Notes under the pieces: model-generated
What the model was told of the DNA's origin: nothing
Seen by the model: only the letters and a program-made list of their open reading frames with translations
Databases searched by the model: none
Made by a program: the position numbers and the translations under genes
Shown here: one piece after another, positions 49,184 through 58,210 of the stretch
How the letters are laid out: every line of letters starts with the position of its first letter
Position numbering within the stretch: the first letter of the stretch is position 1
Assembly (NCBI GenBank): GCA_905221605.1
Contig: CAJNDS010000624.1
Location: 555,001 to 619,000 of the forward strand
DNA from: Symbiodinium natans
Lineage: Eukaryota > Sar > Dinophyceae > Suessiales > Symbiodiniaceae
Reading direction: 5' to 3'
Length of the DNA: 64,000 nt

Positions 49184-52100
49184 TTAACCCCCCAACACTT
49201 TGAGTGCTACTGCATTTTGTGCACACCCATCGGTCCCTTCATTCACCATAACGTGGGATGCGTGCCACGTCCATGTCGGGGAGGGAACGCTGTCCGGATG
49301 ACCCTTGCAGTGGTTGTGGGTCTTTCGGTTGAATGTGTCTTTGGTGTCAACTTGTTGAATCCACAAACCGCAATTTTTACATTTGATTTGTAAATTGTTA
49401 ACGGTGTTCCGGGTGATAACAAAGGTGTGACCTTTAACGTCCAGGGTGCCTTGCACCAAGCCTGCCAAAATTTGTTTTTTGTTAAGGCTCCCTGTTTCTT
49501 CAGGTCGTGCTGTGGTAGCGTCACCCCCTGGAACGCCATCCGCCGGATTCACGGCGGGGGGATCCGGGCCTGTGGAGGCTTGGTTGCCCCGCGGAATTTT
49601 CCGGCGTTTCTTCCACCGATTTTTGGAGAAGGTGGATTGGTTTGAGGAGGAGCTACTAGAGGGAGGGTTGGCCGGTTCTTCCTGGGGTTGATCTTTAGGG
49701 AAAACAACTTGCGGGCCATCCTTTTTTCCTCCCTCAAGCAAGGAGAGGAGCCGGCGTCCTAAAAAGCCGGCCACATCGGTAGCCAGTTTGTCATGTTTAT
49801 GCAGCCTTTCTGCACGCTCAGTGCTGTAGAGGGCTTTGGCATGTCTGGACACCAATGCATCAACCTCAGCATTGATGTTGCGCCGCCATTCTTGGCCTTC
49901 CCCCATTTTTGCCTTAAATTCCTCACATCCCAAATGGGATGGGACCCATGTAAGGCGAAGCTCATGGGTGGGCGCAGTACCAAAAATGTCTTGGTGTGCT
50001 CCTCCCCCCGGCGCAACGGCCCCTTTGCAATCACTGGTGACGTCGGTCCCTTCTGGAAGGAGAAGGGCCGCTTGTTGGATGGCCTTAGCCTCCCCTCGGT
50101 ACACTGACTGCTCATTACCAAGGAGACCAGCAATGGACCCAATTTGCTTGGGCGTGTCCCCACACCATTCATAGACTATCAACCCCCACACCACGGTTTG
50201 AAGCCGATGGTCAGTGGTGGGGCCACCACTGGCGTCAGTGGCCGCGAAAGCGCCTTTAGGGATTTGGTCTGGATTGCGGAGGACTCCCTGGACTTCCAGA
50301 ATGGAATCTCCGGAGGGCATTTCCCTGGGAAGGTTGGGCATGAGCCCAAAATTCCACAGACAATCGGTGGATTGATGCTCCGGGTAATCCTCCCACCATC
50401 TAGGCGGTTGTTCACCATGCTTTTTCCACCATTTGCATTCCCAGAGTACATGCTTCTTGGTGGCAGGTAGGTTGCATAGGGAACACGTGGCTGTTGGAGA
50501 CGCCTTGACGGCGCCTTGCCACAACGCTTGGAGCGCCGCCTTTTCCTGCTTGTTGGCTTGTTTGAGGAGCCTTCTGGGGGTTGTCCAGTCCGGTCCTGTC
50601 TCTAATCCTTTGCCACCATCTGATTGAGCAATGCGGCGGTGTCGCCTGGTGTCAATTAGATGTTTTAGCTGGAAAAGAAGTCTATGGAAGTCAGGGCCCT
50701 GACGGATGTCAAGAATGTCGCCTTCAACGCGCCACTTACTGAGGCTGATAGCCTCCCACCCCAACTCTTGAAGGTAGCACCAGGCGGCTCCAAGCGGTCC
50801 AGCCGCCCTTTTCCAGGGATGTTCAGCTTCGCTCAGCCATTGCCCGAGTTTGTCCCAGCTCTGGTGCAATCTGCCAATGTCCCTGTCGGGCCAGCTGAGA
50901 AGAAGCCGCCGTACCGCCTTGAAATGCTGTGACATGATGGTGTAGGCTGGGTCTACAACCTTGTTCGAGTGGAACTCAAGGGCTGAGTCAGTGCTGGCAA
51001 GCGTGGGTCGGCCCAAGGCCGCAGCAAGCAAACTTCTGAACCATTTGCGCCGTTTAGGCGCTACCCCAACCCCTTCATGCCCATACAAGGCGGAGGACCG
51101 GATGGAACCGTTGAAGAGTCTAACCCGGATGCTAGTGCTTTTGACTTGCAGCTTGGTCAATTTCCTGGCTCGCTGCCCTCCTTTAGCGTGCCTGCCTTTG
51201 GCCACTGTGATTCGCCTCCTCTGTCCCGCAGCATAATCCAAACCAAGGTCCTTGCCTAAGGTTTTGATGGGGGGTTCATGTTCTCCGAGCAAGGATTGCA
51301 GCTCTCTGGCAGAGGCCTTGTTTGAGCAGATGAAAGCCGTTTTGGTGGTGCTGACCATCAGGCCCTGGTTCTCGAGGTCAGCTTTAAGCTCCCTGTAGCA
51401 CTTGATGGCCTGAGTAGCGACTGTTGGCGCATGAGAATCGACAAAATCTGCTGAGCAGTCGTCCACCCACAAATCGATGTGGTGTACAGGGGAGGCAGAG
51501 TGCATCTTCGAGATCGGATCGTGGAGCACAACTCTGGAAAGAGCAGGGGCGAGAGGGCAACCTGCTATGAGACCTCTGGTAGCTCGGATGGGGCGAGACA
51601 GACTCCCCTGCGCTTCTATGTATCGGCTGCCTGAGTAAAGGCTTAACGCTCTTTCAAGTAGAAGCGGGGGAAAGGAGTGTCTGACACCCTGGGCTAGGAG
51701 CTGCCAATGTGGGACAGTCTCATAGAAGGATGTTAGATCAAGGAGAAGTGTAATGGTGTGACGCTTCTCTCTTTTGTTAGTTTCAGCCCTGATTAGGCGG
51801 CGGAGGGCCGTGTCAAGGGAGCTGTTCCCTGCCTTAGCCTGATTCCAGGGAGAGGTAGGGTTGTAATTGTTCTCCCACTCTGTGATAAGATGCCATCTCG
51901 CCTTGCAAAATATCCTGTGGAGGACATGGGTTAACCCAATAGGCCTTTCGGATGTTTCATTTTTGGGGAGCATGGCATACTGTGTGATATCACAGTGCTG
52001 CGGAAACTGGGCTTCAACTTCCCATTGTCGAACCATGTTAGCCAATTCAAGAATGGCTTCATGAGGTAATGCTCGGAGCATTTCATAGCACCACCCATCT

Positions 52101-54175
52101 GGGCCTGGGGCTTTGTTTGGGACCTTTTTTAGGAGGGAATTCCATTCCTCCGCCGAAATGGGCGGGAGGTTGGCTGCTTGTTGCCTCGCTTTGTTCTGCA
52201 GGGCCAAGCGAGGGTCGGTGCCATGAGTGCCGCTCAACCCACTTGGGGCCCACATGTCAGCCCACCATGCCCTTCTGGCGTGAGGCTTAACCTCCACCAC
52301 AAGGTCCGCAAATGGGCGAGTAGTGATGTTTTCCTCAGTCTTGAGTGCCCGGTAAAGGTGGCGCAGATGGTTTTTCCCATCACCTTGGAGCCAGGCTTCG
52401 TACTTTTTGGCTTGTTCCTGATGTGCTTTCCTGAGGTGAAGTTTTCGTTGTGTTTCGATAATTTGTTTGACCTCTTTGGCTTTGGTCCCTTCTTTTCCAA
52501 AGTGCTCTTGGACGAGGTTAACCGCTGTCTGGCACCTGAATGCGTCGCATTCCTCCCAATTGAGAAGGAGTTGGGAGAGGTGGGATTGGACCACCTGCTG
52601 AAGCTTGGGACTCAGACCAATGCGGAGGCCTTGCCGGTGCCAGACCGCAAGTCTACCCCAGAATTTGGACTTCCCACCAGCCCAGACGAAACCTGTAGGT
52701 TTGGGCGGGGCTAGTGGTCCAATATGGGTTTCAACCTGGCAACCCCTGCCTCTGATGTCTGAGGGATAGAGGCTCGCCTCAACACGCTGAGTGAAACCGG
52801 CAAACCCAGCTGTAATGGCGTCATCCGCCCTCGGCTCTAGGAGGAGGCTGGGATAAACCAAGGTAAAATGTCCTTGGAATGGTGCCTGTTCATCGTCAAC
52901 AGGTCTTCGGAAGGGCCTGGCTTGTAGGGTACAGACCCGGAAAACCCCTACATTGAGTGTGTACCGAATGGCGCAATGGGGCCTGAAGGGAACGTCCCAA
53001 TCAGCTTTGATTTCGAGCCCATTTGAGACGGTGTGGCTAGCAATGGCAAAGTCGATTTCATTGCCACCCATAATGGTGGGCTCGTTGGTAGCTAGCACTT
53101 TCCCGCGCAAGAGGGACTCAATCGAGGTTTCGAGTATGTCTTGTGGTGGGATGTTGAAATCCCCAGCCACAAACCATTCAATGGTAAGGCCTTTAATGAA
53201 GGCAAGAAGATCACCGACAATGGTGGGGTTGTGTCCTCCAGTGAGGCCTACACTGGTTTCAAGGTAGACGGAAATGAAAACAATGTCCCTCTTCCCTGTT
53301 CTACCTACCACTGCCACATACCCTTTACCTTCGACACCAAAGGATCTCAGGAATCGGAAATTTCGATCTTTTTCAACCGCGATCATGACGCCTCCAGAGT
53401 TTTTGCCCCCCTCAGTTGGGTGGGCCGGTAGGGTCCAGGCAACGTACCCGGCCTGGTCCAACTGATGGATGGCAAGATGCTGTTCTTTGGCTGTGAGGTG
53501 GGTTTCCTGGAGACACACCCCCTGTGGTCGCCTATCTAGGAGCCACGTTTTGATCTCAGCTCTCCATCTTGTGACGTTGGCAACTGTGATTTCAAATTTT
53601 GCTGGTTCGTCTTTGGGCTGCCTTTTTGCATCTGCAATTGCCTCCAAACAAACACTGGGTTCGTTTCTGTGAGTGGCAAGTTGATGCAATGCATGGTTGG
53701 CCGCCCATTCTTCAAGAGACCCTTGGCGGATGGGCATTCTGTCCACCAGTTCCACCAATTCCTCCTCACATGCAGCAAGTGACTGTTCTTTGGCCTTGAG
53801 GAGGAGGGAGGTGAATTCATCGTGGGGATTTTCGTCTTCCGCCAGGGCTGAAAACCGGTTGTAGAGATTGATTGGGGAAGCACCGAACTCCCTCCACTCA
53901 GGTGAGATAGTATTTGTAAAAACCCCCCTAGAAAAGGGGGAAGGGTCAAAATCGTCCTCCGTCCCTGGCTTGGATGGTGTGGTCAAAACAGCCTGGGACT
54001 CGGGAGTGCCTGAAAGGCTGGCGGAGGGCACACGGGTGCTAGCCTTCTCAACGTCTTTGGACCGAGAAAGCTGGCCCTTAGCCTTCCACTTCTTTTTATA
54101 CACAGTGACAAAACCTTGTTCGGCTTCCGAACCTCCTGGCCCCAGGTCGGGCTCCTGGTGAGGCCAATAGCCCAC
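49184..54175 (-). CDS. LINE C ORF2: endonuclease-RT-RNase H, 1,663 aa
   Basis: Endonuclease (about 195-410): VANVT (Asn200), QETHL (Glu224), SVYLE (Tyr304), AGDFN (Asp339, Asn341), IDFAIAS (Asp375), RPHCAI (His400). Reverse transcriptase (about 680-985): GPDGW (691), RPIGLTHVLHR (744), LLDLTSFYE (811), GCPLAPALS (872), catalytic LWVDD (902-906). A zinc motif CSLCNLPATKKHVLWEC (1231-1247). RNase H: ATDAS (Asp1313), GEAKA (Glu1362), SDCKG (Asp1382), WVPSH, AEVDA (Asp1439). C-terminal zinc ribbon CKNCGLW (1599-1605). Compared with families A and B, the last part should read WVCTKC; a one-base shift near 49,230 gives GCAQNAVALKVLGG instead. Starts 36 nt after ORF1. Confidence 0.93.
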   Translation of the reverse strand: MGYWPHQEPDLGPGGSEAEQGFVTVYKKKWKAKGQLSRSKDVEKASTRVPSASLSGTPESQAVLTTPSKPGTEDDFDPSPFSRGVFTNTISPEWREFGASPINLYNRFSALAEDENPHDEFTSLLLKAKEQSLAACEEELVELVDRMPIRQGSLEEWAANHALHQLATHRNEPSVCLEAIADAKRQPKDEPAKFEITVANVTRWRAEIKTWLLDRRPQGVCLQETHLTAKEQHLAIHQLDQAGYVAWTLPAHPTEGGKNSGGVMIAVEKDRNFRFLRSFGVEGKGYVAVVGRTGKRDIVFISVYLETSVGLTGGHNPTIVGDLLAFIKGLTIEWFVAGDFNIPPQDILETSIESLLRGKVLATNEPTIMGGNEIDFAIASHTVSNGLEIKADWDVPFRPHCAIRYTLNVGVFRVCTLQARPFRRPVDDEQAPFQGHFTLVYPSLLLEPRADDAITAGFAGFTQRVEASLYPSDIRGRGCQVETHIGPLAPPKPTGFVWAGGKSKFWGRLAVWHRQGLRIGLSPKLQQVVQSHLSQLLLNWEECDAFRCQTAVNLVQEHFGKEGTKAKEVKQIIETQRKLHLRKAHQEQAKKYEAWLQGDGKNHLRHLYRALKTEENITTRPFADLVVEVKPHARRAWWADMWAPSGLSGTHGTDPRLALQNKARQQAANLPPISAEEWNSLLKKVPNKAPGPDGWCYEMLRALPHEAILELANMVRQWEVEAQFPQHCDITQYAMLPKNETSERPIGLTHVLHRIFCKARWHLITEWENNYNPTSPWNQAKAGNSSLDTALRRLIRAETNKREKRHTITLLLDLTSFYETVPHWQLLAQGVRHSFPPLLLERALSLYSGSRYIEAQGSLSRPIRATRGLIAGCPLAPALSRVVLHDPISKMHSASPVHHIDLWVDDCSADFVDSHAPTVATQAIKCYRELKADLENQGLMVSTTKTAFICSNKASARELQSLLGEHEPPIKTLGKDLGLDYAAGQRRRITVAKGRHAKGGQRARKLTKLQVKSTSIRVRLFNGSIRSSALYGHEGVGVAPKRRKWFRSLLAAALGRPTLASTDSALEFHSNKVVDPAYTIMSQHFKAVRRLLLSWPDRDIGRLHQSWDKLGQWLSEAEHPWKRAAGPLGAAWCYLQELGWEAISLSKWRVEGDILDIRQGPDFHRLLFQLKHLIDTRRHRRIAQSDGGKGLETGPDWTTPRRLLKQANKQEKAALQALWQGAVKASPTATCSLCNLPATKKHVLWECKWWKKHGEQPPRWWEDYPEHQSTDCLWNFGLMPNLPREMPSGDSILEVQGVLRNPDQIPKGAFAATDASGGPTTDHRLQTVVWGLIVYEWCGDTPKQIGSIAGLLGNEQSVYRGEAKAIQQAALLLPEGTDVTSDCKGAVAPGGGAHQDIFGTAPTHELRLTWVPSHLGCEEFKAKMGEGQEWRRNINAEVDALVSRHAKALYSTERAERLHKHDKLATDVAGFLGRRLLSLLEGGKKDGPQVVFPKDQPQEEPANPPSSSSSSNQSTFSKNRWKKRRKIPRGNQASTGPDPPAVNPADGVPGGDATTARPEETGSLNKKQILAGLVQGTLDVKGHTFVITRNTVNNLQIKCKNCGLWIQQVDTKDTFNRKTHNHCKGHPDSVPSPTWTWHASHVMVNEGTDGCAQNAVALKVLGG

Positions 54176-54211
54176 TATTAAACCCCACGTGGCGCCCTCC
54201 CGGCCGGGTTC

Positions 54212-55384
54212 CTAACTCCTGGTTTTGGGCGAGCGGCTGCGCTCCCCTTTTTCCTTGCCTCCTTCTTTGACGGAGGTGGGTGGGGAGGCGCTTTGGGTAG
54301 CCAGCTTGCGTCGTTTGCGCTCCAGCTGCACTTCAAGTTCTTCTCTTCTTAGCTCAAGGTCTTCGATTTCCATGTTGGGGCATCCTTGCTCAATTGCCGC
54401 CTTGAGATCGATTGTCTGTGAGGGGCCGGGCCACTGCCCAGTGATTACCATGTTCTTTTGGTCTGGGGTCAGGGTCACCCCAATAGCCTCCAACTGGGCT
54501 GCAATGGCCTGACCCCCTATACCTGGAGGATTCCCCCCAAGTCCCGGCGGGAAACCGGCATGGGCCAGCAACTGCTCCGCAGCCTTCTGCCTTCGCTGGA
54601 GCTTGTGCTGGGCCTGGGCATCCCGCACCTTTTGGAGTTGGGCTTCATCAAGGGAAAGGCCAATGCTTCCAAGCACCTCGGACAGATTAAAGTCCTCATC
54701 TTCTTCTTGAACGGGCGCTTGGAGTACCTTGTCCCGGAAGGTCTTGGCAAGGGTTTCCATATTTTCCTCAGCCGCCTTCAGCTCTTGCATCAAGTTTTGC
54801 ATTTCAACATACAACGCCTTGAGGGCGGCTTTCGATTCGTCAATCTTGGCTTGGAGACGAATTTTGCGGTGGCCTAGGGACCGCAACTTGGTGGATGCCC
54901 CTTTTAGCTCGTTCGTGGCTGTTATGGCGGCCTCTTCTGGCGGAACATCAGGAACCTTGTTCCTGTTGTGCAGCGCTGTCTGGACGTCCGCTGGCAGATC
55001 CCCAATATGGGCCTGCAATAGGTCCAGAAGGGCCACCTCATCGGACGACTTGTCCTCCACCGGAGCCCTGAAACCGGCCTTGGAGAGTTCAACACGGGCA
55101 GCTTCGGGAATTTGTTCCCATACCCCTTCCAAGGCCTTGTAGACCTTAGGGGTTCGAGGCGGCTTGGGCGACGGCGGGTTGGGCGTGCCCCCCATTGCCT
55201 CCCCATTCTGGGCTTTGGGCTTAGGGGTTTTGGGGTTCCTCCAGGTGGCCGCTTCCCACACTGTAGGACGCCTCCCCTTGGTGGGCCAGGTCTTTGCACA
55301 CTTCTTGCATTTGAGGTCCTGCGTGATTAGATCTGTGTAGATCCAATTTCCGCAGCCCTTGCAAACAGTGTATTCCCGACCCAT
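54212..55384 (-). CDS. LINE C ORF1: zinc-ribbon and coiled-coil protein, 390 aa
   Basis: The N-terminus has a four-Cys zinc ribbon (CKGCGNWIYTD...CKKC, Cys8, 11, 26, 29). A Pro/Lys-rich linker follows, then a helical middle (about 150-290) with strong heptad character (KIRLQAKIDESKAALKALYV, LMQELKAAEENMETLAKTF) that predicts a coiled coil. A Gly/Pro patch (PPGLGGNPPGIGG) and a second charged helix (LELRREELEVQLERKRRK) precede an SR-like end (SRSPKTRS). This fits an RNA-binding, trimerising LINE ORF1 protein. The zinc ribbon resembles the one at the end of ORF2 (CxxCG-W/L-hydrophobic), so both may bind the same nucleic acid. Confidence 0.8.
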   Translation of the reverse strand: MGREYTVCKGCGNWIYTDLITQDLKCKKCAKTWPTKGRRPTVWEAATWRNPKTPKPKAQNGEAMGGTPNPPSPKPPRTPKVYKALEGVWEQIPEAARVELSKAGFRAPVEDKSSDEVALLDLLQAHIGDLPADVQTALHNRNKVPDVPPEEAAITATNELKGASTKLRSLGHRKIRLQAKIDESKAALKALYVEMQNLMQELKAAEENMETLAKTFRDKVLQAPVQEEDEDFNLSEVLGSIGLSLDEAQLQKVRDAQAQHKLQRRQKAAEQLLAHAGFPPGLGGNPPGIGGQAIAAQLEAIGVTLTPDQKNMVITGQWPGPSQTIDLKAAIEQGCPNMEIEDLELRREELEVQLERKRRKLATQSASPPTSVKEGGKEKGERSRSPKTRS

Positions 55385-55620
55385 TGCGGGAGGCCGTGTT
55401 GACCACCCTTTCTCCCCCGATGACGGTGGGAGGGTGTGTTGGTCAACCCCCGTGAGGAGCGAACCCCTTTCCGGTGGGTAAGGTATGCTATGGCACTACA
55501 AAGAGACTGGGATTCAAGATGGAGCCTGTTCCCCCACACAAGGTTTGGGCCTCAGGGCTTGTTTCACAGCCGCTTTCCTACCACAACACCCCACCGGGGT
55601 CTGAGCCGAAACTTGAGCCA
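55385..55620 (-). promoter_or_regulatory. LINE C 5' UTR with double spliced-leader-like head
   Basis: In sense, TGGCTCAAG (the last 9 nt of the dinoflagellate spliced leader) is followed directly by TTTCGGCTCAGA, a diverged second copy, and the stem CCCC-GGT-GGGG. About 235 nt then lead to the ORF1 ATG. Confidence 0.6.
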
Positions 55621-58210
55621 GTACCAGGACTTTCTTCTCGAAGCGCGAAGCGCGGCCGCCGAAACGGCAATCCTAAGAAACCCGGGCGGCTACCTTGAGC
55701 CAGGCCTGGGGGAAAAGGGTTTTGACACCTACAGCCTACACACCCACAGTCGTTGTGACTAGGCGTGCTTGCCTACGGCACTGCTTACCCGGGCGCTTTC
55801 CAGGCCGGTGCTGAGCCCAAAATCCCACAGGAAAAATGAGGTGAGAAAAGAAAGCCTTGGTCACTACAGGCTACAGGACCTATGCCATCAAATGGAGGGA
55901 CTCTGAATGGTCAACCCCCAGCGTCTTCTTCAACTTGGAACTGCGCTATACAGGGCTAGGCCTCCTGTGTTGCTGCCCCGCCCCAATGCACTTGGCAGGG
56001 AGGAGAACCCCCAAGGCCTGGGGGCGGGGGGCCTTCAGCTCACCTTCTCTGGGCTGGACGTTAACTGGCGCAGCAGGGTTTTGTCCCCTCAATTTGTAGT
56101 TAAGCGCGGGGACCACGCACTCCCCCCAATTTTAGGCGCAGGGAGCGACGCTTTCCCATCGACTATGGAGGCGCTGGGAACGACGCCCCAAAACCCTGCT
56201 GCAACGAGGTGGCCCCTGCGTTCTCGCTCTTACTAACAGGGGCCAGAGCACCCATGCCGCAGCAGCTCTGGGCACTCGGCTACCTCTACCAACCAAAATC
56301 CACCCCATTGACGGGCAGTGGAGTGGCGCACTGCCCTTGCATTCTTGAACACAGGCAGCAGAGTGGCCATAAAGGCCCCCTGTCTGCCAAAATTACCTCC
56401 AAACGGGGAGGGAAAACCACCCCAAAGACGGGGAAAGGAGTGGAAGTACTGCCCTCGCGTGCATGCCACGGGCGCCATCAAGGCCACATGTTGGCCAAAC
56501 TTACCTCCAGCCGGGGAGGAAAAGCCAGCGTCCAGGCCCTGCAATGTACGTTCGACTCGATGGTGAAGATCTTTGGTGCGGGCGGGCCAAATTCAATGAT
56601 TTTGTGCAGAAAAGGAAATTTGACCAAAAAAGCCTTGGCGATTTCCTATACCAGCAACGTAATGTTGCTATTTGGCCCTGCAATGCACGCTCGACTCGAT
56701 GTCGAAGATCTTTGATGCTGGCGGGCCAACTTCAATGATTTTGTGCAGAAAAGGAAATTTGGCCAAAAATCTTGGCGAATTCCTATACCAGCAACATCAT
56801 GTTGCTATTTGGGGCTCAGCGTGTCATCCTAAACCCCAAAATAGCAGGAACGACTTGTTTGGCAGTAAAAGGACAGAAAATGGTGCCTGGACTGTAATGA
56901 CTGGGTCTGCGCGAAGACAGAGAAGCGCGCACTGCCTTTGCACTGTGGCTGGGAAAGGCCCCCGGCGAAGTGGGCCGGTATACGCTCTCAAAGGTGACCT
57001 TAAACCCAACCAACCACCCTGGGCAACTGCAAGATCCAAACCTAGGTGACTGCACGTCAAGGCCGGTGCTAAGCCCTCAAACTAAGCGCGAGGGCAAACG
57101 CACCCCTCCACACGCGCAGGTGTCGACGCTCCCCTCAACAAGCGCGGGAACCACGCCGCACCAGCCATGAAACACACCCACTGTTGGCTTGGCTTGCAGC
57201 ACAGGCAGGACTCACGGTCTGGACACTCCTGGGTACCTGCATGCCCGAAACTATAAAAACAACAAGTAAGAGGAGGATCCCACACTTGGTTCTGCCAACG
57301 CCAAGCGATAGGGAGGCAAGAGCCCGTAGCAACTCCTGCACTTGTTCCAAAACCCTGCACAGGTGGCAGGGCTGGCCCCCCAACTCAAGGACGTAACTGC
57401 ATGGCCCTTTAGTGGAGGACCTGGGCGCTGAGGAAGATCCTCCCAGAGGCTGGAGAGATGAGTGCTTCCTGCATGTCCAGAGTGCATAGCGCCTGAGTTG
57501 ATGCACAAAATTTCAGTAATTATGGTACTGGTATAGCCAGAGGTGCCAGCACACTTGTGGCCCACACATAGGTAACCTCAACAACACCCTAAACCCTCCC
57601 AAAGAAGCCAAGGGACCCCCCTAAGGAGCCTCAACCACACAGGATGGTCCCCACGCTTGCCACCAAACTTGCCAGCGCCAAGCATGCATGCAATCCTAAA
57701 CCCAAGAGACAACCAAAAGTGACCATTGGCGAAGACCTTGCCCCCATCTGCTCTCCTGCCAGCGGGCGGCATGATCTCAGGAATGCAGCGGCATGCATGA
57801 CTGCAAGCAGTGCAAAGTGGCAAAGGAAAACAAAGCAAAACTTTGGGGAAAAAGCAGTTAGTTTAGGGGCACCAAGCGCTGGTGCTTATTCAAACTCAAG
57901 CTTTCCTGGAGGTGAGCCCCCCCGAGAGATTGCCACCCGCTCCGGAACTTGCGTCCCGCCGGCTGGGACTGGCCTAGGATGCAATGCACCCTTGCAACGG
58001 AGGCGAACCCCCGACGGTGAGCAGCGGTTCCTGACTGTGGAGACAAAAGGGAGGCGAACACCCTAGCTCAGCCATGGCACAAGTTGGTCAAGCTGGGATT
58101 GGACCAAGGGCCTGTTCCCCCACGCAGATTTGGGCCCCGAGGCTCGTTGACAGCTACCAACTCCCTACCAAAGGCACCCCACCGGGGTTGAGCCGAAAGC
58201 TTGAGCCAAA
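55621..58210 (-). mobile_element. Element G: non-coding unit with LINE C-type tail
   Basis: 2.59 kb between the head of LINE C and the tail of D1. In sense it starts TTTGGCTCAAG, CTTTCGGCTCAA, CCCCGGTGGGG and ends with the tail CTTCGAGAAGAAAGTCCTGG, including the GCGCTTCGCGC and GCCGTTTCGGC stems seen in LINE C's tail. No long open frame or protein motif. It is probably a non-autonomous partner that uses LINE C proteins. Confidence 0.6.
56387..56820. repeat. Internal tandem repeats of element G
   Basis: A ~103-bp unit around TTACCTCCAAACGGGGAGG is present at about 56,390 and 56,497. A 138-bp unit starting TGCAATG is repeated at 56,541 and 56,679, sharing TTCAATGATTTTGTGCAGAA and TTCCTATACCAGCAAC. 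Confidence 0.85.

Larger units (their letters stand above)
46874..55620 (-). mobile_element. LINE C: nearly intact three-ORF non-LTR retrotransposon
   Basis: An 8.75-kb element. Its sense 5' end (55,620) is TGGCTCAAG, TTTCGGCTCAGA, CCCCGGTGGGG. ORF1 (390 aa), ORF2 (1,663 aa) and ORF3 (478 aa) follow, then a 3' UTR (46,874-47,410) and the tail GAGAAGAAAGTCCTGGTAC. Only the last ~15 codons of ORF2 look damaged. It is the best candidate in the window for a recently mobile element, and its tail type is shared by element G. Confidence 0.9.
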
